Assembly: GCF_000372725.1 (NCBI RefSeq)
Contig: NW_005200417.1
Span: forward strand, 41,243 to 105,242
Direction of reading: 5' to 3'
Length of the DNA: 64,000 bases
Source: Emiliania huxleyi CCMP1516
Lineage: Eukaryota; Haptophyta; Isochrysidales; Noelaerhabdaceae
This document shows, piece after piece, positions 10,052 to 19,730 of this stretch. Every line of letters begins with the position of its first letter. Within the stretch, counting starts at the first letter, position 1. The notes beneath the pieces were generated by a model. That model saw only the letters and a program-made list of their open reading frames with translations, ran no database searches and had not been told where the DNA came from. Position numbers and translations under genes: made by a program.

Positions 10052-11098
10052 CTACGCGCCGGGGATGTACGCCCACGAGGACCAGTCGATGTCCGTCGCA
10101 AACGGCGCCATCACCTCGCCGGTGTAGGGCGCAACCAGCCCCTTGAGGAGAGGCACCGAGCCAGGCACCTAGAGCAAGAGAAAGCTCGCGCCTCGCTCCC
10201 GCCCTGGGCCCCAACCCCCCCCCCCTCCCGGCGCGCGCCTTGGCCTCCGAGACGAAGCCCATGATGCCCAGCATCGCGAGGCGGCCGTTGTTGAGCTCGG
10301 TGAGGAGGCCCTTCTGCTTCTTCTCCGCGGACGCGCCCTTGCTCCACTTGAGGGGGTCGTACAGGTTGAGGCCAACCTAGTCACAGCCCCGCACTCTCGA
10401 GCTGCGCCGCCCGGCCGGCGGCGCGAGGCTGCGCCCCCTCGCCCAGTGAGGCAGCTGGTCGGGCGTCGCGTCGAAGTCGGGCACGTAGCCGGGCTTGCCG
10501 CCCTTCATGTAGTGCGGCGTGCCGTCCACCCGGATCTCCGACCACCACTCCAGGAAGCCAACCCCGAGGATGATTTGCCACTTTGCGGCCTGCGGGTGAG
10601 AGGGGCGGCGCAGCGTGAAAAGAGGAAGCGGCGGCGGCGGCGGCCGGGCGGGCTCGCGCGCGTCTGGGAGCTGGTCCCACTGCTCGGGCGGGCTGGTCGA
10701 CGTGATGGCGTTGAACGGGGCCCACGGGAACTTGATCCCGTTGGCCTGGACGATGAAGCCGACGAACCCCGCCATCGCGACGCGGCCATGCTTGATCTCG
10801 GCGTGCCGCAGCCAGCCGATGGTCTCCTCGTTGGTGTTGTCCCAAAACTCCGCCTCGCCCAGCTTCAGCGGATCCCAGTAGCCGACTGCGAGGAGGGGAT
10901 TGGAGGTGGTGGGGTCGGGGACAGAAGGAGCGCGGGGCTCGCGCGACGCCGCCGCGCGCCGACGGGGTTGAGGCCGGTCGCGAGGGTCTTGAGGTCCGAG
11001 AGCGACTCCATGCGCACGGCACCGCCGCGGACAGCCGCCGCCGGCGCCGCGGGAGCGACGTACGAGAGCGACAGTGCTGAGGATCCCGCAAGCAGCAT
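10052..11098 (-). CDS. Fucoxanthin chlorophyll a/c-binding light-harvesting protein
   Basis: This is a thylakoid antenna protein that binds chlorophyll a/c and fucoxanthin. Five exons (11098-10960, 10885-10662, 10589-10443, 10376-10245, 10168-10052) give 252 residues. Recognisable blocks are VGYWDPLKL, the first chlorophyll-binding helix EIKHGRVAMAGFVGF, a middle segment ILGVGFLEWW, and the third helix ELNNGRLAMLGIMGF with the conserved Glu/Asn and Arg ligand and ion-pair residues. The tail is DIDWSSWAYIPGA. The first 40 residues (MLLAGSSALSLSYVAP...) fit a bipartite plastid leader. All four introns are GC-AG and 74-76 nt, except the third (66 nt: 10377-10442). A pyrimidine stretch TTTTTCTTTTCGC lies just upstream (11117-11132, minus strand). 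Confidence 0.95.
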
Positions 11099-11114
11099 TT
11101 TTGTGAAAATGAAG

Positions 11115-11335
11115 CCGATCTGCGAAAAGAAAAACGCCAAGCTGTGAACCTAACGACGCACACATACAACATGTACATGTATGCATATATGTATGATGAT
11201 GATGAATATATGGATGATGAAGGCGATCTGCGAAAAGAAAAACGTCATCCATATGTGAACTAACCACGTAGAGAGAGAGAGAGGATATGTGAACTAACCA
11301 CGTAGAGAGAGAGAGAGAGAGGACACTGACTTGGG
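11115..11335. repeat. Short direct duplications upstream of the light-harvesting gene
   Basis: A GGCGATCTGCGAAAAG / AAAAACG block near 11220-11246 duplicates the pre-start segment at 11117-11134. A GTGAACTAACCACG + AGAGAG unit is repeated at 11254-11282 and 11287-11320. This may be a partial promoter duplication. Confidence 0.6.
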
Positions 11336-11371
11336 TTGCCTTCTAGCGCAAACTACGTCGGTCCACCCCCC

Positions 11372-13453
11372 CTACCCGTCGATGAAGATGTGCGAAAGGT
11401 GCGACGCGGTGAGCGCGAGAGCCTCCTGGTGCGCCTCCGCGAGCGAAGCGTGTTTCGACTCGACCAGGGCAAACAGGCGCCGGCTCCCCGACGCGCGCGC
11501 GAGCAGCCAGCCCTCGGCGGCACGCGCCGCCACCTGCCGCGCCTCGCCCGCCTCGAGGTCGCTCCAGGACCGCAGCAGCAGCCGCTCGAGGCTCGCGGGC
11601 AAGCCGAGCCGGCTCGCGCGCCGGCCCGGCCGCGGGAGAGACAGCTGGAGCGCGAGGCTGAAGGAGTCGAAGGAGACGTAGCGGCGAGACTGCTCCTCCG
11701 CGCCGGCGCGCCGCGCCTGCTCCGCGAAGACCGCGCCGAGCCCCTCGAGCTCAGAGCTCAGCGAGGCGCGGAGCGTCGCGTGCCACCGCCGGTCCGCCCA
11801 CTCTCGCGACCCGTCCTCGAGCAGCAGGGCGATGCCGACGCCGTGCGAGCAGAGGACGGCCAGCCGCAGCCCCTCCCACCCGTCCTCCTCCCACCCGTCG
11901 CCGCCTCGCTCGTGCCGCCCCTCGCCCGAAGCCTCGCGGGCGGCCAGACCCTCGCCGGCGGCAGCAGCCTCGGGCGGCGAGCTTGCCGCCGACACGCAGC
12001 TGGCGGCCGGGTCTGCTTGCCCGGGCGAGAGAGGGGCGCGTTTCCGCACAAAGAGCCGAGGGAGAGTCGGCCCTTCGGCTCCGTCGCCGCAGCCCGCGGC
12101 GCCGGCGCCGACGAGGAAGCCGGCGGCGGGCGTCGCCGAGGCGTCCGCGGCGTGCTTTGCGCGGTGCGCGCGCAGCACGAGCTCGAGCGCGAGGCAGCTG
12201 CGGCGGGTTGGGGTTGGGGTTGGGGTTAGGGTCTGTGTTAGGGTTAGCACGAGCTCGAGCGCGAGGCAGCTGCGGAGGGCGCGGCGTAAACAACTCGGCA
12301 GGTCGGGCGCGGCAGAGGTCTCCATGGGGCGCGTGTGCGCTTTGAACGCGTGTGTCGGTGCGGGCGGCGGGCAGGGAGAGGGGATGGAGTCGGGGCCGGC
12401 CGCACCACTCGGGCGGCGACGTGCTGGAAGGCACGGCGGCTACGATCACGTTGTCCGCCTTGTGTCAATTGACATCGTTAAATATGGCGAAGCTCGCCCC
12501 GTTTGGGGGGGGAGGGGGGGGCGAAGCGGCGGGGCTGACGGGTGGCGGGGCTGCCTGCTGCTACGGGGGGCGGGACTGGCCTGCTGCTGCGGGCTGGTGA
12601 GCGCTGCGACGAGGCGGAAGGCTGGCCGGGCCTCCTAGGGTTAGGGTTAGGGTCAGGGTCAGGGTTAGGGTTAGGGTTAGCGGAAGGCTGGCCGGGCTGC
12701 CTCGCGGCCCAAACTCGACCAGACCAGCCTCCCTTCGAAGGTGAGCAGCAGGTGCGCCTGCGGGACATGGCCAGGCAGCGTCGGGGACACGTCGTGCACG
12801 CCTCCCGTACCGGGCGAGCAGCGCGCCGCCGCAGGCTGGGCCGATAGGACGGCGGTCATCGCTGCGTGGCAGCGCAGCCCGGCAGCCTGGCCGAGGGGGA
12901 GGTACTGGATGCCTCCGACCGCCGTCAGGAAGTCGCCCTCCGCCTCGTGCTGCAGCGCCGCCACCGCCAGCAGCCGCGGCATCACGCCAGAGAGGAGGGC
13001 CCGCACTGAGGCGGCGCCGCCAGACTCCACCAGGCGGCGCGAAAGCGGTCCGCAGCAGAGGCGGAGCGTCTCGTACAGCTGCTCCAAGGCGGCGCGCCGA
13101 ACGGCGTCCGCGTCGGCCGCCTCCGCCTCCGCCTCCTCCTCGATCGCACCTCTCTGCCGTGCGGTGGCGGCTGGCGCACTCGGAGGCAGCATGTGCACGG
13201 CGACTAGCCACAGGCTCGGCTCCGGCTGCAGCACGACATACCGCCGCTGCGCCGTGGCCAGCAGCTCGAAAGGCGACGCCACTCCAAAGTTGGCCAGGAG
13301 CCCTTCGAGCGCGACGACGAGGCCGAGCGCGTTGTGCTGCTCGGCGAGAGGCGTGTGCTCGGGGTGAAAGTACAGCAGCTTCTCGCCTGCCTCGCTACCC
13401 AGGCGGGGGTGGAAGATGAAGAGCTGCTCGAGCTGAAGGGCCGCGTTCGACAT
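11372..13453 (-). CDS. CCZ1: CCZ1 homologue (Mon1-Ccz1 Rab7 exchange factor subunit)
   Basis: CCZ1 forms, with MON1, the guanine-nucleotide exchange factor that recruits Rab7 to late endosomes and vacuoles. Exon 1 (13453-12701, 251 residues) begins MSNAALQLEQLFIFHPRLG and continues EKLLYFHPEHTPL, the longin-type start of CCZ1; it ends near LTFEGRLVWSSLGRE. The C-terminal part (to 11372) carries GFLVGAGAAG, PRLFVRKR, LFALVESKHASLAEA and the ending ALTASHLSHIFIDG, matching the CCZ1 tail. Exon 1 ends at GAG|GCAGCC (GC donor). The middle (about 12250-12631) must contain one or more further introns that I could not place exactly. Two telomere-like tracts flanked by perfect direct repeats lie in this gene. 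I chose the ATG at 13453; the frame extends further only through a GTG. Confidence 0.85.
12174..12275. repeat. Telomere-like tract flanked by a perfect 30-bp direct repeat (CCZ1)
   Basis: The 30-bp repeat (12174-12203 and 12246-12275, starting AGCACGAGCTCGAG) encloses GGGGTT/TTAGGG-type units at 12204-12245. The period is 72 nt, in frame and without a stop on the coding strand, so it could be either an intron or a 24-residue in-frame insert. The minus strand offers GAGCTC|GTGCTAACC and CCGCCGCAG|CTGCC as splice-like ends. Confidence 0.9.
12614..12697. repeat. TTAGGG tract flanked by a perfect 18-bp direct repeat (CCZ1 intron)
   Basis: GCGGAAGGCTGGCCGGGC occurs at 12614-12631 and 12680-12697. 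Between them are about seven TTAGGG/TCAGGG units. On the gene strand the intron begins GCAGCCCGGCCAGCC and the next exon begins GCCCGGCCAGCC, so one repeat copy is the intron start and the other the downstream exon start. Confidence 0.9.
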
Positions 13454-13574
13454 CCCAGTTGTGTCCTGCTGGTCTTGCACCGGGCAGTTGCGCCTCGGTC
13501 GTCGCGTGCAGCTGACCCTCGAAAAAGTCCGCCTGCAGATGTTGGAAAAGAAATAGCCGTCGCCCTAAGACATG

Positions 13575-13648
13575 CTCTCCTTAAAATCCCTGTGTGGTGG
13601 CGGCGTGCCGTCCTTTCGGGTTGTCTGATTTCTTTCTTTCTTTCTTTC
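13575..13648 (+). repeat. Dispersed repeat, family R1
   Basis: This matches the first part of the 7545-7632 copy (CTCCTTAAAATCCCTGTG, TGGTGGCGGCGTGCCG), with a shortened middle and the same TTTC microsatellite. It is followed by GCGCACTGGCACTAACAC (13657-13675), which is also found at 40873-40891. Confidence 0.85.
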
Positions 13649-13714
13649 CGCGGACTGCGCGCACTGGCACTAACACCTAGAAAGAAAAGTGGTTCACGTT
13701 GCGTCGATCGACAA

Positions 13715-13920
13715 GTAAAATGCGATGCGTCGCAGTGCTCTTGCGTTTCAGCGGTAGTGATCTGATCACCCGAATACCACGTTCGGATCGCTCCTCATCG
13801 CAAACCCCGTCAGCAGTCCTCCTCCGGGAATGGTAAGAGCTACATACACTGGAGAGAGAGAACACAACCCCCTCTCTCTTTTCTCCCAGTAAGCTAAAAG
13901 TACGTACACTGGAAAAATAT
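13715..13920 (-). repeat. Dispersed repeat, family R2, inverted copy
   Basis: This copy reads GCGGTAGTGATCTGATC, CGTTCGGATCGCTCC, TCATCGCAAACCCCG, AGAGCTACATACACT on the plus strand, the reverse complement of the 4561-4825 copy. The ACACAACCCCCTCTC part is present in direct orientation (13861-13880), so the element is internally rearranged. Confidence 0.75.
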
Positions 13921-14030
13921 CGCACGATCGCGCACACATGCCAGGCGAGGGGCTGCACTCCGCACGAACCATGTCTGCTTGACCTTTCAGTGTGGTTACT
14001 TGTTTCATTCTGCGCTCAGACACCCCCGCC

Positions 14031-15026
14031 ATGCTGAGCCGTCTGGGCCAGCGGCTGCGTGCAGTGCCAGCTGACCGCTTTGTTCACGTCGGCAACGGGC
14101 TCGCGGTTTGTGCGTCAATGTCAGATGACATGATCCAGCTGCGCTCCTTCATGATTGGTGCCACGTGCTGCAACATGGCCTTCAACCTGCTACAATCACC
14201 ACCACTCTTGACGCCCTGCTACTGGGGCACCTTCTTCATCGCGGTGCACAGCGGCATGATCGCCAAGACGCTGCGCGAGAAGAGGCCCATCGAGATGAGC
14301 GAGCGGGAGAGCGAAGCGTACGAGCGGGCCTTTCTGCCGCATGGCTGGACTCCCCGACTCTTTCTCGCTCTTCTGGCTGGCTCGAACGGCGAATTCGTGC
14401 AAGTCGACGCCAACGGCCCTGCGCTGGCACAGCAGGGCGAGCCCCGGCGATTCTTGCACCTGATCACCAGTGGGCCGGGCGCGTGCGTCGTCCTGCATCG
14501 GGAAGAAGGGGCTGAGGAAGCGATCATTTCACGCATCAAGGCAGCAGACCTGGCGAGAGACGGCTTGTGGGTGGGTGACTGCGTGGACCTCGAACGGGAG
14601 CCGGAGGCGCCTGAGACTCGTCCGACCTGGAGTGCGACGGTGCGGTCCGACGGAGGGTCGCTCGAAGGCCTTCGCTTTGACGCCGACCTCTTCCACGATA
14701 CTGTGAACTCCCTCGGTGACAAGGCCGTGCAAGCCGCGGAGAATATGCAGATCGCGGCGTTGCGCAAGGAGCGAAAATACGGTGCCGAGTGGCAGGCGCG
14801 GATGAGAGCAAGCAATCGCGAGAGGGCACGCGCACTCGAGCAGAAGCACCTCCGGGACCTCGCAGAGGCCCAGTATCGGGCGATGGTTGCCCTGGCTGTG
14901 GCGGACGGCTGGGTGGCTGTGCAGGAACGCGATGCCTGCCTCCGCTTCCGCGAAGCTCATGGCATCACTCAGGAGCAGCACGACGAGGCACTCCGTGACG
15001 TCGACTGGGTCGGGCGGCCGTTCTGA
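14031..15026 (+). CDS. Popeye-domain-like protein, intronless
   Basis: This is a single exon of 331 residues. Residues 25-90 contain two hydrophobic segments (SFMIGATCCNMAFNLL; YWGTFFIAVHSGMIAK), followed by a block like the start of the Popeye domain: EAYERAFLPHGWTPRLFLALL, then a nucleotide-binding-like region with HLITSGPGACVV and a charged helix (residues 240-285). In animals Popeye proteins bind cAMP at membranes. The match is to order and general pattern, not to the DSPE/FQVT cAMP motifs, which I do not see, so ligand binding is unproven. The ATG at 14031 is the first in frame; the frame upstream opens at a GTG. Unlike its neighbours it has no intron. Confidence 0.5.
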   Translation: MLSRLGQRLRAVPADRFVHVGNGLAVCASMSDDMIQLRSFMIGATCCNMAFNLLQSPPLLTPCYWGTFFIAVHSGMIAKTLREKRPIEMSERESEAYERAFLPHGWTPRLFLALLAGSNGEFVQVDANGPALAQQGEPRRFLHLITSGPGACVVLHREEGAEEAIISRIKAADLARDGLWVGDCVDLEREPEAPETRPTWSATVRSDGGSLEGLRFDADLFHDTVNSLGDKAVQAAENMQIAALRKERKYGAEWQARMRASNRERARALEQKHLRDLAEAQYRAMVALAVADGWVAVQERDACLRFREAHGITQEQHDEALRDVDWVGRPF

Positions 15027-16027
15027 ACAGTCGCCGCACCTTCACCAGCAGGCGCCGCGCCGGCAACATCTGGTGCTTATAGCCAGACCGAGGAAGTCGC
15101 TTGAATGCGGACAATCTTCCCCTCGTTTTGCGAGGGATCTTGCGCGCCCGTCTGCACAATACAGTAGACAGGAAAAGCAAGGATGCCTCGGCCGGTAATA
15201 GTGTACCGCTCTCTCTAGGAGTGGTGAGCGACTCTTCGAAAAGAAGAAGCGCAACGTCCCATAGGCATATTCAAGAGATAAAAACACTTAGACAGAACAG
15301 ACGCCATGTGTTGCCGACAATGTTGCGCCGACGAGATGTCGAGATCTCAAAGGTGACAGTACTTGGCTGGGTTTTAGGCATTGTGGGGTTGGCACTCCCA
15401 TCGACCCTCATGACCTCCTGCGGTCTCTGAGATGGACACCAGTGGGTGTGGGGCCACAGCCAGGATACACTCGAAGGCTGGGTAAGCAGTAGAGGTCGAT
15501 ACTCGACGCGTCCCACATGGTCTGTGTCGCTGTCGGCACGCTGTCGACAGGACGTCGAGCGACACCGGTGGCAGTGCCACCCAGGAGTGGTCGGGCGGTC
15601 TCCCGTCATGAGAGAGCCACCATGTGATCCGTATGATGGTTCCTGACAACCGCCTCAGTCAACTTTCGTCACAGTTCCCGCTCTGAGAGGAGCTGAGGGT
15701 CAGTTCGACAGCTGGAGCTGTGTCGCCGGCGTGCGGCGGCCTGCCTCCGGAGGTGCCTCTGAGGTGGACATTTCTTGGTCACCGTGAGAGAACGCGTTCG
15801 AATTTTTACTCCGGAACTTCAACTGAGCACGCGCACCGGCCAGGGCTACAATAGTGCCAGTGAGGCGGAGGCGCGAGTCGGAAGGCCGCGACCGTCAAGT
15901 GTTCCCTTCGTTTTCCTACAATCGCTGTGAACCCAGCCACGTAACCACCTCATGCTAGGATACACGAGAACTCGAGACGTGTGCTGCTTCGATCCCTCAA
16001 AAGGGAGGGGGGGGAGGGTGAGGATGC
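15027..16027. other. Gene-poor interval
   Basis: About 1 kb with lower GC than the flanking genes. No conserved frame, RNA gene or long repeat was recognised. Confidence 0.4.
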
Positions 16028-19000
16028 TTACGATGGGATGGGCAGTCCCTGTTCCCACAGCGACAGCATGCGACGAATGGCGGCGAGTGCATCCGCAGCG
16101 TCGTCCGTTTCCGCTTCCGGTCCCTGCCTGCGCCGGCTCTCCGAGCGTGTGGCGGCCTCCCTCAGGTCGTGAAGAAGCGAGATGGCGACGGCAGAGGATT
16201 CGCCGCTGCTTCCGTCTGCGAGGTCGGAGAGTAGCGAGACCCACTCCCGCTCCAGCGCGTATCGTGCCTTCGCGGCCGCCGCGCCGTGCAACGGCGGCGA
16301 CGTTGACGTTGCTCCATGTCGCGTCAGCACCTACGGGTATTAGAATCGGGATGCTTCCCAGCCATCAAGCCTTCACAATCACGCCGCAAGGCAAGGACCG
16401 TGTGGATGGAGCGAAAGAGGGTACTTGCGGTCGGCGCCAAAGTCCAGCCCTAGGCAATCGAGCTCCAGGGTGAGAGAGCGGTCCTTGAGATCGACTTTCG
16501 TGCGGTGGTCGAGTCCTTGAGATCGAGCTCGCGCGGCGGTTGCGCCCATGCAATCGCCCACTCCGAGCCAGCAGGCCTGCGGTCAAACCTCACCACAGTC
16601 AGGGTGTCAGACAGTCGCAGCCTCCCGACCATCCAAGGTACCGCGTGGCCACCGCCGCCCCCCCCACGACGGTCCGCTCTCCTTGCCGCAGGCTTGCGAG
16701 GCGAGCGGGCTTGACCAGGGTCTGCAGCAGGAGCGTGCGTGTCTCGTGCGCCTTGTCCTGCAGCTTCGCCACCCCGAGGCCGAGGCAGTAGACGTCCAGC
16801 CCGTGGCACTCGCCGCGCCGCTCCGGAAGCACGAGGAGCTCCTCCTGCGGCACCCAAAAGTCGTCGGAGAGGATCTGCAGCAGCAGCTGCACCGCCCGCC
16901 ACTGCTCGGCTGCCGACACGGGCACGAGCGGAGGTGGTGCTGCGGGGTCGCCCTTGTGCGCCTTTGAGAAGACGTAGCCGCCGACGTATTTGGCTGCAGC
17001 CGCCCCGGCCTTCATCGCGGCTCCCATGTATCGCTCCACGGATGGAAGCAGCGCCGCCCAGGGCTCGCCCACACCGACCGTTCGGTTTGCGGCGGCGGAC
17101 AGCAGCCGTTGCGACAGGGCGAGTTGATCGATGTAGAAGCCCAGCGGATCATTCGACTGGTCGTAGAGCGAGACGAGTGGGTCGGGACCACTCGCCGTGG
17201 CTTCGTCCTCGTCGGTTGAGAAGGCGAGCTCCGCATTCGCCGCGCCGCGCGAGGCGAGGGCAGCGAGGTACGCGTGCTGACGGCCCGCCTCCTCGCCTGC
17301 CAATGGGGCGTAGCCGTACTCGATCGCGTGCCGGTCATAGATTCCCACAACGCCGTTGAATGGGTTGTACACAGCTCCAGTCGAGCTGCCGATCACGCTG
17401 AGGTTGCGGCTAGAGGGCAGAAAGGCGTCCACATAGTCCATCACGGAGGAGGCGTAGCCGTGTGCCCCCGTGAAGGAGGGGTCGCTCAGCTGCGAGAACG
17501 AGTACGCGGCCGAGGCGCGAAAGTTGTGCCGCAAGCCCAGGGTGTGCCCCACCTCGTGCATGGTGACGTCGACCAGCGCCGCCTCGATGTATTCTTCTGG
17601 CACGCGGCCTCCGGGCGGAATCGCGCCGTCGAGCTCGAGTTTGGCGCGCAGGTTTGCCATCCCTTCACGCCTTGCTGCTGCCGACGACACGCCGCACGGA
17701 CCAGGCCCGCCTCGCGGATCTCCGTGCCTCTCGCCCAACGCCGCCTCGATCCTCCGCTCTGCCGCGGCCAGCCGATGGGAGAGCCGTTCGCTGGCAGCTT
17801 GCCCGTGCCAGTAGCGTTGAGGAAGGTAACCACCGCTCTCCTCGTACACCTTCCCATGGTGACGGTGCGGTGATCCGTTGTCGCTGCCACCGGCACCGGT
17901 GCCGGTCCTGGCCGGGGCTCCGGCCGCGTCTGCGTCGAAATCGTTGGCCCAGGCGCTGACCCATGAGTGCGAGAACATTATGTCGGCGTCCATGATCTCG
18001 CCCGTCCGCGGGTCAAAGGTGTGGGTGCCGACCGAATAGACTTCTTGAAGCGAGACTGCCCAAGAGATGGAGGCGTAGCGTGAATCGGCCGCCGAGTAGT
18101 CACTGGGGAAGGCCTCGTCTCCAGGCAGAACAGCCACGATCGCGTTTGCCCAGCCAGCCTGCTCGAACGCAGCCTGCCAGTTCTCCACGCCGCGCTTCAT
18201 CGCTCGCCTCCACCGCTCCGGCACCGATGGATCGATGTAAAATGTGATTGGCCTCGAGGGCGTGAGCAGCCGCCCCGCCGCCCGCTCTTCCGCCGCGTCA
18301 ACGTGAGGGTCGGACGGCTGGAGATGCCACCTCTGTATGACGTCGACTTTCCTGTCCGCCGAGCCCGCTGTGAGCGGGCCCAGCGCCTCGCCAACCTCGG
18401 TGTACTCGAGCGTCCAGTAGCCAATCCGGTCATCGGCGGCGCGCGCCGTATATCGCCCATCGAGCGGCGGGAGGCGTGCCAAGGAAAGGCGGAGCTCTTC
18501 TTCGCGAGTCTGCAGCCCAAAGACGGCCGAGGCGGGGTGGGCCTCCGCAAGCACGAGCCGTGGACGCCTTTGCCCTTCGCCAGAGGCCAGTCGCCGAGTG
18601 ACGACGCCCGTGGTGAGCCATTTTGTCACGTCGATCAGCCACGACGTCCCATCTGCAGCGTAACGCTCGCAGCCGAGGGGTGACACCGGAACCTCCGAAC
18701 CATTGCGCCATAGTATCGCGTCGCACGCCTCGGAGGAGCGCTCGTCGGACGCATTTGGCTTCGTGACGAACCGAGTGACCTTTGTTCCGACAAAGCTTTC
18801 GACGTAGCCGGACCAAGCCGCGTGTGTGAGGGTGTGCTGCGAGAGCGAACCGCCAGCCGCAGGCAGCCGAATCTCATACTGCGGCGCGATCAGGTCGAGG
18901 GAGCTGTCCACTCCAGGGGACTGCTCGAATTTGAAGACGGTGCGTTCGGCGTCGGTGCGGTCCTCGTGCAGCAAAGAGTGCCGTCCGTCTCCGCGTGACA

Positions 19001-19415
19001 CACTGGCAGAGACGAGAAACTCGGAGCCCAGCGCGCTCTGGTTCACTTCGAGCCATATCTCCGCCGGCCCCCTGCCATGTCCATCACGCCACAGCACACG
19101 GAAGAAGCCGTCAGTCACGACGTCGTTGACAAGCGTGAATGGATGTGGCGTGTGTCGATGGTCTGTCATACCAAGGAAGGGATCCGACGGCGCCGGTGAA
19201 GCGTCCAGTGCATCCGGCGAAGCGTCCAACCAGGCTGAGTCGGATACAACTCCAGCAGTGTTGCGGAGGACGGCTGCACTGAGGATGGCGAACGACGCCG
19301 CAGTTCCGAGCGTGCCGGCCAAGAGGCACTCTCGGCGCCAAGAGCGCTTGGACTCGCCTAGGGAGAAGTAGGCAAAGGCGGCAGGCTCGTGCGCAGGCGC
19401 GATCGCAAAGTCCAT
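16028..19415 (-). CDS. Membrane-anchored zinc metalloprotease, DUF5117/DUF4953-like
   Basis: This is a predicted type II membrane protease. After MDFAIAPAHEPAAF it has one hydrophobic segment (about residues 31-50). An extended beta-rich region follows, and then the gluzincin/metzincin-type site HEVGHTLGLRHNF near residue 620, flanked by EYIEAALVDVTMHE and later SVMDYVDAFLP, the order seen in the bacterial DUF5117-DUF4953 proteases. The main exon runs from 19415 to about 16700. A second exon, 16330-16028, follows a CCCGTAG acceptor and encodes a helical tail ending LWEQGLPIPS, like the C-terminal helices of the family. The donor is uncertain (a GC or GT site near 16690-16710, phase 0), and 16340-16600 may hold another small exon. 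The long intron-free frame and bacterial-type family suggest old transfer; that is inference. Confidence 0.82.
16470..16535. repeat. Short direct repeat GTCCTTGAGATCGA
   Basis: Two copies about 32 bases apart (near 16481 and 16513) lie in the interval between the metalloprotease exons. It is a smaller version of the repeat-flanked insertions seen in other introns here. Confidence 0.6.
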
Positions 19416-19652
19416 CTCGTCGTGGTCTCCCGTCACGATTTTGGGCGCTTGGTGGTGGGTTACAAACTGTGGGGGGTGCGGGGACCCGTACGGCAGGGGG
19501 AGGGAAGTAGCGGCAATGTGCGGCAGGGTAGGGCGGTAGGCCGTACCGCAGAAGAAGGCAGGGACGGACGATTTCCCTCGCTGCCGCGGCCAAGGAACGA
19601 AGGATGAATTGCGCCCGCCTGACCTGATCATGATGAGCAAGCTCCTCTTGTT

Positions 19653-19730
19653 TTCAGTGTATGTAGCTCTTACGTACATTCCCGGAGGAGGACTGCTGAC
19701 GGGGTTTGCGATGAGGAGCGATCCGTTTTA
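19653..19730 (+). repeat. Dispersed repeat, family R2, partial copy
   Basis: CAGTGTATGTAGCTCTTACG is followed directly by GGAGGAGGACTGCTGACG and GGGTTTGCGATGAGGAGC. It is colinear with the ends of the 4561-4825 copy but lacks its middle, so the two copies differ by an internal deletion or insertion. Confidence 0.8.

Noticed and set aside
12636..12679. TTAGGG tract as a chromosome end or telomere-fusion point
   Set aside because: It is short, lies inside CCZ1, is flanked by a perfect direct repeat, and genes continue on both sides.
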